Of a stretch of 64,000 nt of DNA, positions 42,723 through 51,750 are shown piece after piece. Origin of the DNA: Burkholderia lata (GTDB taxonomy: Bacteria; Pseudomonadota; Gammaproteobacteria; Burkholderiales; Burkholderiaceae). The notes beneath the pieces were generated by a model. That model worked only from the letters and a program-made list of their open reading frames with translations. It searched no databases and was not told the DNA's origin. Position numbers and translations under genes: made by a program. The stretch is taken from NCBI RefSeq assembly GCF_000012945.1, contig NC_007511.1:2852001-2916000 (forward strand), written 5' to 3'. Numbering within the stretch: the first letter of the stretch is position 1; each line of letters opens with the position of its first letter.

Positions 42723-44564
42723 TCAGGCGGCGCCGCGCACGTCGAACTCGACCTTCCAGCGCTCGTTCGTGCCGCTCGGGATCGCCTCGAGTTCGAGCGT
42801 GCCGGCTTCGGTCACGCGCGCATGCAGCTTCACCGGTACGACCTCACCGACCGTGCGCCCTTCGGCGGGCAGCGTCGCCTGGATTTCTTCCAGTTCCTGC
42901 AGCTCTTCCGCCGACCAGTAGTCGAGCAGCGTGCCGACCTGATCCTGGCGGCGCACCGACGAACCGAAGAAGCGGAACTGCACCGGTTCGCCGACGACGA
43001 GGCCGAACTCCTGCGGCGGCAGCGCCGCGTCCGAGCCTTCCTCCATCCCGAACGGCGCGACGCACAGCGCCTGCACCGGCGGTTCGAGCCCCGGCACCGC
43101 GGGCATCGCCGATTCGATCGCGACGTAGTACGCACGCGCCGTGCCGCCGCGAATGCGCACGCCACGGCCGCGCTTCACGTAGCCGTAGTACGCCGCGCCG
43201 CGTGCGACCGCGAGATCGAGATCCGCGCCTTCGAGCAGGCGCGCGGGCGGCGCACCTTCGGCGGCGAGCCAGCTGTTGAGCGTATCGAGCACGCGCTGCG
43301 TGAGCAGCGCCGACTTGAACACGCCGCCGTTGAACAGCACGGCCGTCGGATGCAGGAACGTCGCGCCCTGCGGCAGCGTGCGCTGCACGCCTTCGAGCGA
43401 GTCGAGCGCCGCGACCTGGCGGCCGAGGAACGCCGCGAGATGGCGCGTGATGCCCGCGTCCTGCGCATACGGCAGGCCGAGCTGCGTCAGGCCGACACGC
43501 GCGCGGCTCACCGGGCGCGCGGCTACGTCCACCTGCGGGAAGAAGCCTTCGAGAATCGTCTGCGTGAGTTCCGCGCGCGTGAGCTCCGTGCGGATCGACC
43601 CGCCGATCAGCTTCGAGCCACGGCTCGGCACGACGAGCGGCACCGCGTCGGTCGTCGGGTCGGACAGCAGCGTTTCCTTCGCGGAACGGCACGCGTACGT
43701 GAGCGCGCGCAGTTGCCACGGATCGGCCTGCGTGCCCTGCTGCGCGAGCTTGCGCGCCACGATATGCGCAAGCGCGAGGTCCATGTTGTCGCCGCCGAGC
43801 AGGATGTGCTCGCCGACTGCCACGCGATGCAGTTCGAGATTGCCTTCGCGCTCGACCACCGCGATCAGCGACAGGTCGGTCGTGCCGCCGCCGACGTCGA
43901 CGCACAGGATCAGGTCGCCGACCTGCACCTGCTTACGCCAGCCGCCCTGGCTCTTCTGGATCCAGCTGTACAGCGCGGCCTGCGGCTCTTCGAGCAGCGT
44001 CATCCGCGAGTAGCCGGCGGCGCGAGCGGCCTCGGCCGTCAGTTCGCGTGCGGCCGGGTCGAACGACGCGGGGATCGTGACCGTCACGTCCTGGTCCGCG
44101 AACGGCGCGTCGGGATGCCTGTGGTCCCATGCTTCGCGCAGGTGCGTCAGGTAGCGGATCGAGCTTTCCAGCGGCGACACGCGCGACACTTCCGGCGGCG
44201 CATCGCTCGGCAGGATCGCCGCGCGGCGATCGACGCCCGGGTGGCACAGCCAGCTCTTCGCGCTCGACACGAGGCGGATCGGCGTGCCGGCGCCGCGCGT
44301 GCGGGCCATTTCGCCGACCGCGAACGCGCGCGAGGCCGTCCACGGCAGCGTCAGGTCGCCTTGCGTGAGTTCGCTTTCATGCGGCAGGTAGAGGAACGAC
44401 GGCAGCAGGTCGCGCGACTCCAGCGCGCCGGGCGCGGTGAGCTGCGCGATCGGCAGCACCTGCTGCGTGATGGTTTCGCCGTCGCTCGCGGCGCTGTCGA
44501 CATACGACAGCGCGCAGTGGGTCGTACCGAGATCGATACCGATCGAATAGCGCGGATCGCTCAC
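42723..44564 (-). CDS. Hsp70-family protein, DnaK-like ATPase
   Basis: A 613-residue Hsp70 relative with phosphate 1 motif YSIGIDLGTTHCALSYVDSA, phosphate 2 motif CVDVGGGTTDLSLIAVVE and adenosine motif LFNGGVFKSALL. The start is the GTG at 44564, with GGAGG 7 bases upstream inside the preceding gene and a GTGA overlap with that gene's stop. The C-terminus is shorter than DnaK's substrate-binding region and lacks the lid. The paralogous Hsp70 follows at once; the two probably work together with the DUF2760 protein. Confidence 0.9.
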   Translation of the reverse strand: MSDPRYSIGIDLGTTHCALSYVDSAASDGETITQQVLPIAQLTAPGALESRDLLPSFLYLPHESELTQGDLTLPWTASRAFAVGEMARTRGAGTPIRLVSSAKSWLCHPGVDRRAAILPSDAPPEVSRVSPLESSIRYLTHLREAWDHRHPDAPFADQDVTVTIPASFDPAARELTAEAARAAGYSRMTLLEEPQAALYSWIQKSQGGWRKQVQVGDLILCVDVGGGTTDLSLIAVVEREGNLELHRVAVGEHILLGGDNMDLALAHIVARKLAQQGTQADPWQLRALTYACRSAKETLLSDPTTDAVPLVVPSRGSKLIGGSIRTELTRAELTQTILEGFFPQVDVAARPVSRARVGLTQLGLPYAQDAGITRHLAAFLGRQVAALDSLEGVQRTLPQGATFLHPTAVLFNGGVFKSALLTQRVLDTLNSWLAAEGAPPARLLEGADLDLAVARGAAYYGYVKRGRGVRIRGGTARAYYVAIESAMPAVPGLEPPVQALCVAPFGMEEGSDAALPPQEFGLVVGEPVQFRFFGSSVRRQDQVGTLLDYWSAEELQELEEIQATLPAEGRTVGEVVPVKLHARVTEAGTLELEAIPSGTNERWKVEFDVRGAA

Positions 44565-45094
44565 AGTTCCACCTCCGCCGGTGCGACGACCGAGGCGTCG
44601 TGGCTGCCCGTCAGCTTCGGCAGGCGCACGTCGGCCACCCGCCAGCCGCGATGGCTGACGGTGCCCGTGAACGGCGCGGCGCCGACCACGTTGCCCGTCA
44701 CGCGCACGGCCGTTGCGTCGAAGCCGGCCAGCAGCGTCACGCGGCTGCCTTCGGCTTCGTCGCGCACCGGCACGATCGTGAAGTGTTCGCGCAGCGCGGC
44801 ACGGCAGCCGTCGTGCACGAGGCGCGCGGCTGCGCCGATCTCGGCGTCCGCGTAGCCGGCGATGTCTTCCTCGACGAAGTCGATGAAGCGCGCATCGCGC
44901 TGCAGCAGGCCGAGCAGTTGCAGTGCGGCCTGCGGGCTCGCTTCGCGCAACTCGGGTGCCGGCGCGACCGGTGCCGGGGCGCCATCGCGCACGCGCAGCA
45001 CGCCGGCCGCGAACTCGCGGTTGCCGAGCACGGAGAAAAACGTGCCGACGGCCAGCGACAGCCGGCCGAAGAAGGACAGGTTGGATTCGGGCAT
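44561..45094 (-). CDS. DUF2760 domain protein
   Basis: A 177-residue protein beginning MPESNLSFFGRLSLAVGTFF, with a hydrophobic N-terminal stretch and a conserved LLQRDARFIDFVEEDIAGYA block, the core of DUF2760. This family occurs next to paired Hsp70 genes in several proteobacteria, as here, and may act as a co-factor or membrane tether for them. It is the first gene of the operon; its stop overlaps the first Hsp70 start by GTGA. No enzymatic motif is visible. Confidence 0.85.
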   Translation of the reverse strand: MPESNLSFFGRLSLAVGTFFSVLGNREFAAGVLRVRDGAPAPVAPAPELREASPQAALQLLGLLQRDARFIDFVEEDIAGYADAEIGAAARLVHDGCRAALREHFTIVPVRDEAEGSRVTLLAGFDATAVRVTGNVVGAAPFTGTVSHRGWRVADVRLPKLTGSHDASVVAPAEVEL

Positions 45095-45344
45095 GGGGTC
45101 TGGACTCCTGTGGGCTCGCGACATGGCGAGCGATCTTGCCTGGGCGCCCGGCGGCGGCGTGCGGATTGCGCACTGCCGCCGCCCGGCGCGTGATTCGGTC
45201 GCGCCCTCGCGGGTGCGGAAAACCCGTATTTTGCCCTGTGGCGGGCGAACCGGGCAGAAGTTGGGGGACAGAACATCGCGGCGCAGCGTTTTGGGCCGAG
45301 CCGGAGGGCGCGTCAAGCGCGACCGGCCGCGATGCTGCGGCGCG

Positions 45345-45785
45345 TCAGCGCGGCTTGCGCCGCTTCGCGTGCTTCGCTTCGAAATCGCGCGACAGCATGC
45401 CGAGCGTGACTTCGCCGAAGCGTGCCAGCAGCGTCGTCTCGGCCTCCTTCAGCGTGGCCGACAGGTGCGCATTGACGGCCTGCTCGACCAGGCATTCGGC
45501 CTCGTCGTCGGTCACGAGATCGGAGAACAGCGGCGGCTCGCCCACCGCGCGATAGACGTCGAGCAGCGTGATGTCGTCGAGCGCGACGCTCAGCACCCAG
45601 CCGCCGCCATGCCCCTTCTCCGACTGCACGTAGCCACGGTCGCGCAAGCCGCCAAGCAGGCGCCGCACGACGACCGGGTTCGTGCACAGCATCGTCGCGA
45701 TCGCTTCGGACGTCATCGGGCCGTCGACCTGGTCCATGTGGATCAGCGCATGCAGCATGCGCGACAAGCGACTGTCGGTTCTCAC
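45345..45785 (-). CDS. Rrf2 family transcriptional regulator
   Basis: A 146-residue Rrf2 protein. The winged HTH contains TSEAIATMLCTNPVVVRRLLGGL and the wing GYVQSEKGHGGGWVLS, the latter diagnostic (GxxGGxxL). The three-cysteine Fe-S cluster of IscR/NsrR is missing (only two scattered cysteines), so it may be redox-sensing by thiol or respond to another ligand. Start is the GTG at 45785 with GGGGAG upstream; the ORF is open far beyond. It diverges from a thioredoxin-reductase-like flavoprotein. Confidence 0.9.
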   Translation of the reverse strand: MRTDSRLSRMLHALIHMDQVDGPMTSEAIATMLCTNPVVVRRLLGGLRDRGYVQSEKGHGGGWVLSVALDDITLLDVYRAVGEPPLFSDLVTDDEAECLVEQAVNAHLSATLKEAETTLLARFGEVTLGMLSRDFEAKHAKRRKPR

Positions 45786-45814
45786 GAGCGGTGCTCCCCT
45801 CTCTCGAAACTTTT

Positions 45815-45855
45815 GAAGTTGCGTGAATGATACCATCGCCCTATCATGCAACTTC
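45815..45855. promoter_or_regulatory. Composite inverted repeat between Rrf2 and flavoprotein genes
   Basis: GAAGTTGC...ATGATA (45815-45832) is mirrored by TATCAT-GCAACTTC (45842-45855), with 4 extra bases in the left arm and a 9-base centre. An additional palindrome AACTT-TTG-AAGTT (45808-45820) overlaps the left arm. It is the likely Rrf2 binding region controlling both genes. Confidence 0.6.
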
Positions 45856-45931
45856 TCGTGTTTCATGAGTTGAGTGGATCGCCACCGGGACACATCCGTC
45901 ATTCGCGCAGGTTCAGGAAAGGAGTGGGTGC

Positions 45932-46846
45932 ATGCAAGACCATCATGAAGTGATCGTGATCGGCGGCAGCTTTGCCGGGCTGTCGGCCGCGATGCAGCTT
46001 GCACGGGCGCGCCGCCGCGTGCTCGTGATCGACGCCGGCCAGCCGCGCAACCGCTTTGCCGCGCACGCGCACGGCTTTTTCGGGCAGGACGGCAAGCCGC
46101 CCGCGCAGATCGTCGACGAAGCTGCCGCGCAGCTCGCCGCATATCCGACCGTGCAGCGAATCGCAGGCGACGTGCGCACGGCCGAGCGCGATGCGGACGG
46201 CCGCTTCCACGTGACGCTGGCCGACGGCAGCCGTGCGAGTGCCGACCGGTTGATCCTCGCGACCGGTATCCGTGACGAGTTGCCCGCGCTGCCGGGGCTT
46301 GCGGAACGCTGGGGTGTCAACGTGCTGCACTGCCCGTATTGTCATGGGTACGAGGTGAGTGGCCAGCGGCTCGGCGTGCTGGCCTCGCATCCGCTGTCCG
46401 TGCATCAGGCGATCCTGATTCCGGACTGGGGCCCGACGACGTGGTTCACGCAGGGCCAGGCCGAAGCGAACGAAGAAGAGGCCGCACTGCTCGCCGCGCG
46501 CGGCGTGCGTATCGAGCGCTCGCCGGTCGTGGAAATTCTCGGCGATGCGCCGCGGATCGATGCGTTGCGGCTCGCCGACGGGCAGATCGTGCCGATCGAT
46601 GCGCTGTTCGTCGGCGCGCGCACGGTAATGGCGAGCGATCTCGCGCAGCAGCTCGGCTGCGCGTTCGACGACGGGCCGCTCGGCCCGGTCGTGCGCGTCG
46701 ATGCATTGAAGCAGACGAGCGTCGCCGGCGTATTCGCAGCCGGCGACGCGTCGACACCGATGACCAATGCGACGTTCGCATCGGCGTCGGGCGTGATGGC
46801 CGGAGTTGCCGCGCACCGGTCGCTGATCTGGGGGCTGCACGCGTAA
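45932..46846 (+). CDS. Thioredoxin-reductase-like FAD/NAD(P) oxidoreductase
   Basis: A 304-residue flavoprotein of the thioredoxin reductase fold. FAD motif EVIVIGGSFAGLSAAMQLAR, redox motif LHCPYCHGYEV (CPYC, about residue 133) and the C-terminal VFAAGDASTP FAD motif are present. The canonical TrxB CATC is CPYC here and the second nucleotide-binding motif is weak, as in small pyridine nucleotide-disulfide enzymes involved in detoxification. It is divergent from the Rrf2 gene and very likely its target. Substrate is unknown; ferredoxin/NADP or small disulfides are possibilities. Confidence 0.9.
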   Translation: MQDHHEVIVIGGSFAGLSAAMQLARARRRVLVIDAGQPRNRFAAHAHGFFGQDGKPPAQIVDEAAAQLAAYPTVQRIAGDVRTAERDADGRFHVTLADGSRASADRLILATGIRDELPALPGLAERWGVNVLHCPYCHGYEVSGQRLGVLASHPLSVHQAILIPDWGPTTWFTQGQAEANEEEAALLAARGVRIERSPVVEILGDAPRIDALRLADGQIVPIDALFVGARTVMASDLAQQLGCAFDDGPLGPVVRVDALKQTSVAGVFAAGDASTPMTNATFASASGVMAGVAAHRSLIWGLHA

Positions 46847-46873
46847 GCGGGCGGGCAGCCGCATGTCACGCGA

Positions 46874-47728
46874 TCAGGACTTCGCGATGCCTTCGAGCAT
46901 GTGACGCGCGTCGTTGATCAGCACGCTGAAATCGACCGTATCCGGCGCGGTCTCGACGCCGGTGATCACCGCTGTAATCACAGCCTTCGACCCGTTGTGA
47001 TACGGATACACCTGCGTGACGTACGTCATGTCGCGGCCGTGCAGCGTCGACACGAAGTAGCTGCTGTAGATCTTGCCCGTCACGGGGTCTGCCCAGCCCT
47101 GCCGCGCTGTCATCGGCCGCGCGAGACGCATGAAGTTCGCGGTCACCGATTCGGAGTTGTACGGCGAATCGACCTCGAAGCGATAGACGATCTGCAACGA
47201 GGTCAGTTGCGTGCGCAGGTCGGCATCGTTGAAGTTCGGCACCGGGAACTTGCCGATCAGCCCCTGCTGATAGGCATTGCGCGTCATGGGCTGAAACGCG
47301 ACCTGATAGCCCTTCGGCGATTCCTGCACGTTGAAGTTGACGTCGTACTTCACGCCCGAACCGGCGACGCCGTTGTCCGTGCGGGCATGCACGACGAACG
47401 AACCGGGCGTCAGGTTCTCGAACCGGAGCCGGTAATACTGCGCGTTCGCGATGACCTGCACGCTGCGGCTGTCGTAGCCGACGTCGCGGACAATGACCGT
47501 CGAATACGGCGCGACCTTGCGCGGCTGGATGCCGGCATCGTTCGGGATCTTCAGGACGATCGGCTTCAGGATCGACACGTCGGTCCGACCGGCGTCGGAC
47601 GTCAAGGCCCCCATGATCCCCTGGCCAGCCTGCTGCAGCGGATTCGTCGTGCCGCATGCGGCAAGCGAAGTGGCTGCGACGACGATTGCGATGCGGCCGG
47701 CCAAGTGGCGGGAAAAGACTGGCTTCAT
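46874..47728 (-). CDS. Putative lipoprotein of unknown function
   Basis: A 284-residue exported protein with a lipobox SLAACG (Cys near residue 25) after a hydrophobic signal segment, so it is anchored to a membrane as a lipoprotein. The mature region is beta-rich (LRFENLTPGSFVVHARTDNG, FPVPNFNDADLR) with no catalytic motif that I recognise. GGAG lies 11 bases before the ATG. It is downstream of the MFS gene on the same strand, about 160 bases away, but is probably a separate unit. Confidence 0.75.
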   Translation of the reverse strand: MKPVFSRHLAGRIAIVVAATSLAACGTTNPLQQAGQGIMGALTSDAGRTDVSILKPIVLKIPNDAGIQPRKVAPYSTVIVRDVGYDSRSVQVIANAQYYRLRFENLTPGSFVVHARTDNGVAGSGVKYDVNFNVQESPKGYQVAFQPMTRNAYQQGLIGKFPVPNFNDADLRTQLTSLQIVYRFEVDSPYNSESVTANFMRLARPMTARQGWADPVTGKIYSSYFVSTLHGRDMTYVTQVYPYHNGSKAVITAVITGVETAPDTVDFSVLINDARHMLEGIAKS

Positions 47729-47886
47729 AAGATGAGACGCTCCATTTTTGTCGTTGGAATATGTCGCGGCCCTCGGCAACACGCTCCGTGCTGGTCCGGA
47801 CACGGAGCGCAAAGGGCCGGACCTCGTCTCTATATCGGCGCGACGCGACTATTCTTTAAGCCCGTGGCCAGCACCATCGAGCCCAT

Positions 47887-49332
47887 TCACGCCACGCGCG
47901 GCGCGGCGTCCACCGCCGGCTGCGCGTCGGCTTCCGTGCTGCATTCCTCGAGCGAAATCCGTCGCGTTTCGCGCCCGTTGATCCACCACAGGCCGGCCGC
48001 GAGCGGCCCCGGCAACGCGAGCACGAGCAACACGATCAGCGCAGCCGACGGCGAGCCCGACATCGCATAGACGTTCGTCAGCATCAGCGGCGCGACCACC
48101 GCGCCGAGCCGGCCGATCGCGACCGACACGCCGAGCCCCGTCGCGCGAATCCGCGTCGGCAGGATCTCGGACGACACGACATAGCCCGAGATGTACGCCC
48201 ACGTGACGCCGAACTGGATCAGGCAGTAGCCGAGCACCATGCCGGGCAGCGCATGCATCGCGTAGATGAACACGATCGCCGCGACTGTGAACGTGTAGCT
48301 CACGAACAGCGACGCGCGTCGCCCCCATGCCTCGACCAGCACAGCCGCGACGATGCCGCCCGCAAGCGCCGCCGCGTTGCCGATCATGTAGTAGAGCGGC
48401 ATGTCCGTCGACGCTACCTTCATGTACGGCAGGATCACGAGCGCCATCAGCGACAGCACGCCGTACACGACGGCCGCCTGCGAGAAGTTCAGCGCCCCGG
48501 CGAGTGCGCAGCGCGCGCGATAGGCGCCGAACAGCTCGCCGACGTTGCGCCAGAACGCGGGCGCCTGGTGCGCGTAGCGGGTCGGCGCATAGCGCTTCGT
48601 CAACAGGGCGCGATCGGCCTGGGCCAGCGGATCGCGCGCCGCGCTCGCGACGACCTGCTCGACGATCGCGTCGGCTTCCGCTACGCGCCCCTGCTGAATC
48701 AGCCAGCGCGGCGACTCCGGAATCACCCGGCGAATCCAGAAGAACACCAGCGCCATCGTCGTGCCGAGGCCGAAGCCCACGCGCCACGCCCACTCGGCCG
48801 GCAACTGGTTCAACACGAGATACGACACGGCCGCCGACAGCAGCGCGCCGACCGGAAAGCCCGACAGGATCAGCGCGTCGGTGCGGCCGCGATGGCGCTT
48901 CGGAATGAATTCGCCCATCGTCGCGGTGACCGCCGAATATTCGCCGCCGACGGCCAGCGCCGTCATCGCGCGGAAGAACAGGAACGACTCGTAGTTCCAT
49001 GACAGCACGGTCGCGACGCTGAAGAACGCGTACCAGAGCAGCGTCGCGAGAAACAGGCGCTTGCGGCCGTAGCGGTCGGCGAGATAGCCGAACGCGATCG
49101 CGCCGACCAGCATCCCGAACACCCAGATGCTGACCGCGAGCGAGCCCTGCGCGGCACTCAGGTGCCAGTGCGACTTGAGCACGCCGAATACGCTGCCGAT
49201 GATGTTGGTTTCGAACGAGTCGAGCGCCCAGCCGACGCCGAGCGCGACCAGCATCAGCGTGTGGAAGCGCGTCCACGGCAGGTTGTCGAGACGCGCGAGC
49301 GCGTCCGTTTCGATCGGGTGAGACGGTTTCAT
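47887..49332 (-). CDS. MFS transporter, sugar/organic-acid symporter-like
   Basis: A 481-residue 12-segment transporter. FGYLADRYGRKRLFLATLLW (motif after helix 2), ETNIIGSVFG in the first helix, and the central PESPRWLIQQGR and EILPTRIRATGLG signatures mark the MFS sugar-porter/aromatic-acid symporter group, close to NiaP and similar carriers. It lies 16 bases after the iron alcohol dehydrogenase gene and shares its operon, which suggests uptake of that enzyme's substrate or its precursor. Confidence 0.9.
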   Translation of the reverse strand: MKPSHPIETDALARLDNLPWTRFHTLMLVALGVGWALDSFETNIIGSVFGVLKSHWHLSAAQGSLAVSIWVFGMLVGAIAFGYLADRYGRKRLFLATLLWYAFFSVATVLSWNYESFLFFRAMTALAVGGEYSAVTATMGEFIPKRHRGRTDALILSGFPVGALLSAAVSYLVLNQLPAEWAWRVGFGLGTTMALVFFWIRRVIPESPRWLIQQGRVAEADAIVEQVVASAARDPLAQADRALLTKRYAPTRYAHQAPAFWRNVGELFGAYRARCALAGALNFSQAAVVYGVLSLMALVILPYMKVASTDMPLYYMIGNAAALAGGIVAAVLVEAWGRRASLFVSYTFTVAAIVFIYAMHALPGMVLGYCLIQFGVTWAYISGYVVSSEILPTRIRATGLGVSVAIGRLGAVVAPLMLTNVYAMSGSPSAALIVLLVLALPGPLAAGLWWINGRETRRISLEECSTEADAQPAVDAAPRVA

Positions 49333-49348
49333 GATGAGTGGCTCCTCG

Positions 49349-50491
49349 TCAGTGAAGCGCCCGTTCGGGCTGCTCCGGGCTGAAGTCCAGATGCGGAAAG
49401 CGCGCGCGCGTGCCGATGAAGTTGCGGCCGCGTGCGCCGTCGAATGCGTGATCCACGATCCGCGCCCATTCGTGTGCGTCGATCCCGTACGCGGCCGGGT
49501 GGCTCGCGACACCGAGCGTGTCGAGCAGCGCCTCGAGCTGCGCGGGCGCGGATGCGGTGTCGCCGAAGATCTCGCGCAGCGCGGCGTCGCATGCGTCGTC
49601 GACGCCGAGCGCCGCCCGCATCACCGCCGGCAGGCAGAACGAGCACGCGATCCCGTGCGCGACGCCGCGCGTCAACGTGATCGCATACGAGATGTTGTGT
49701 GCGAGCGCCGTGTGCGTATTCGAAAACGCGAGCCCCGCGCGCAGCGCACCGAGCGCCATGTCGCTGCGTGCGTCGAGATCGTCGGGATGCGCATTCACGC
49801 GGCCAAGTCCGCCGATCAGCTCGCGCGCCGCCTGCACCGCGAGGCCGCGTGTGACGGGGTTCGCATGGATGTTCCAGATGCTTTCGAGCGCGTGCGACAG
49901 CGCGTCGAGGCCGCTCGCGAGCGTCGGCTGCATCGGCAGGCCGACCATCAGGCGCGGATCGACGATCACCGTTTCCGGATAGAGGTCAGGCCGCGACAGC
50001 GACAGCTTGCGCGCGTTGTGCGGATCCCAGACGGTCGCCCAGTGCGTCACTTCGCTGCCGGTGCCGGCCGTGGTCGGGATCGCGACGATCGGCAGCGCGA
50101 GTCGCACCGCGTCGCCGCGATCAGCGCAGGCATCGCCCGACAGGATGCGCAGCACGCGCTCGAAGTCGCCGTGCTCGGCGGCGAGCACTTTCGCCGAATC
50201 GATCACCGAGCCGCCGCCGAGGGCGATCAGCACGTCCGGCTTGCCGGGCAGCGCGGCGAGTTGATCGCATGCGCGCCGCAGCATCGGCACCGACGGGTTC
50301 GCTTCGACGCAGTCGATCCGCGTGAGCGCCGGCCCGAGCTGCGCTTCGAGCCGGTCGGCGAGCCGCGCGAACACCGCATCGGGATACGTGACGATCGCGT
50401 AGCTGCGGCCGGCGAGCGCGTCGCTCGCGCCGGCCAGCGCATCGACGCCGAAGCGGATGCGCACGGGATTGTGGAAGCGCCAGCCGCTCAT
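49349..50491 (-). CDS. Iron-containing alcohol dehydrogenase
   Basis: A 380-residue group III (Fe-dependent) alcohol dehydrogenase. NAD-binding GGGSVIDSAK and TTAGTGSEVT, and metal ligands Asp/His in GLDALSHALES and His in GVAHGIACSFCLP and AFDGARGRNF are present. It probably interconverts an alcohol and aldehyde with NAD(H). A LysR regulator lies 221 bases upstream on the same strand and an MFS transporter 16 bases downstream. Phosphonoacetaldehyde/phosphonate reductases are in the same branch, a possible but unproven function. Confidence 0.88.
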   Translation of the reverse strand: MSGWRFHNPVRIRFGVDALAGASDALAGRSYAIVTYPDAVFARLADRLEAQLGPALTRIDCVEANPSVPMLRRACDQLAALPGKPDVLIALGGGSVIDSAKVLAAEHGDFERVLRILSGDACADRGDAVRLALPIVAIPTTAGTGSEVTHWATVWDPHNARKLSLSRPDLYPETVIVDPRLMVGLPMQPTLASGLDALSHALESIWNIHANPVTRGLAVQAARELIGGLGRVNAHPDDLDARSDMALGALRAGLAFSNTHTALAHNISYAITLTRGVAHGIACSFCLPAVMRAALGVDDACDAALREIFGDTASAPAQLEALLDTLGVASHPAAYGIDAHEWARIVDHAFDGARGRNFIGTRARFPHLDFSPEQPERALH

Positions 50492-50630
50492 GCCGCGGCT
50501 CCCGCGAGCGTCGCACCATCATCAGTATGACGAATCATGTCATGGGGTAACGGATCATCGAAATTCATGCTCGCACCTGGATCGAATGGGGTTGAGCATC
50601 AGGTTAGGCATCCGCGATGACGCGTTCGTG

Positions 50631-50676
50631 ATCGAAAATCCCGGTTATCGGCTATGGATCGACCGAAATTTTCGAT
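50631..50676. promoter_or_regulatory. 9-bp inverted repeat upstream of the alcohol dehydrogenase gene
   Basis: ATCGAAAAT (50631-50639) and ATTTTCGAT (50668-50676) are separated by 28 bases in the AT-richer 221-base gap between the LysR gene and the alcohol dehydrogenase. It is a plausible LysR-type control region for the dehydrogenase/MFS operon. Confidence 0.5.
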
Positions 50677-50712
50677 GGGTCGCGCCGTGGGCCGGCGCGC
50701 GACCGGGCGCCG

Positions 50713-51588
50713 TCATGCATCGAGCGGCCGGCACCGCGCGACCGCATCGAAAAACGACGCGACCAGCCGGCTTTCGCGCCGCTCGCTCAGGCAGCACACG
50801 TGGATATGGGTCACGACCGGATCGCCGTCTATCCGCAACGGCCGCAGTCGCGCATCCGGCACGTATTCGGCCTTCGACACCGTGCCGACGCCGAGCCCGC
50901 GCGCGACGGCCTCGCGCAGCGCCTCGCGGCTGCCGATGTCCATCGCGATACGCGGCGTCAGGCCGGCGGCCTCCATCGCGTCTTCGAGCGCGCGGCGTGT
51001 CGTCGAACCCGGTTCGCGCATCAGCAGCGGCTCGCCGGCCAGTTCATGCAGCGCGATCGCGTCGCGCTTCGCGAACGGATGCGTCGTCCGCACGAACGCG
51101 ATCACCGGAAAACTCGCATAGCGCTGCGTGAAGTAGCGCGCGTCCTCGAACGCGCGGGCCACCACGCCGACGTCGCACACGTACTGGTCGAGATCGCGCA
51201 GCACGGTTTCCGAATTGCCGAGCGCGACCGACAGGTGCATGTGCGGATGCAGCGCGTGATACGCCTCGATCATCTCCGTCACATGGAACGGGCCGACCGC
51301 GCCGATCTTCAGCGAACCGCGCTGCAACGCGCCGCTGTCGCGCAGCAGCGCGGCGGCGTCGGTCTCGTCGCTGCAGATGCGGCGCGCGATCGGCAGGAAT
51401 TCGAGACCGACCGCCGACAGTTCGACGCGCCGCCCGCGCCGGTGAAACAGCTCGACGCCGTGTTCCTGTTCGAGGGTCTGGATCTGCGACGTGATCGTCG
51501 TCTGGCTGGTGGACAGCACGCGGGCGGCCGCGGTGAAGCCGCCATGCTGGACGACGGCGATGAAGCTGCGAAGCTGGGTCAGGGTCAT
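50713..51588 (-). CDS. LysR family regulator
   Basis: A 291-residue LysR protein with the HTH MTLTQLRSFIAVVQHGGFTA and ARVLSTSQTTITSQIQTLEQ, and an effector domain containing VGVVARAFEDARYFTQRY and IDGDPVVTHIHVCCLSERRE. It resembles PhnR-type regulators of phosphonate use, but I cannot confirm this without comparison. It is upstream of, and on the same strand as, the alcohol dehydrogenase/MFS genes, and divergent from a second LysR gene. Confidence 0.9.
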   Translation of the reverse strand: MTLTQLRSFIAVVQHGGFTAAARVLSTSQTTITSQIQTLEQEHGVELFHRRGRRVELSAVGLEFLPIARRICSDETDAAALLRDSGALQRGSLKIGAVGPFHVTEMIEAYHALHPHMHLSVALGNSETVLRDLDQYVCDVGVVARAFEDARYFTQRYASFPVIAFVRTTHPFAKRDAIALHELAGEPLLMREPGSTTRRALEDAMEAAGLTPRIAMDIGSREALREAVARGLGVGTVSKAEYVPDARLRPLRIDGDPVVTHIHVCCLSERRESRLVASFFDAVARCRPLDA

Positions 51589-51750
51589 GAGGGGCAGGCG
51601 ATCGATCGGGAATTTCGTGCCGAATGCCGGAAAGCATCGGGAAACCCAATGTATCGGGCGAATGTGACACGCGCGTTCCCGCCGCCTCGATGGCTGCGAC
51701 GCGTGATCTGCGGTTTAATGCCCGGCATCATCAGCATTAAGAGACATGAA

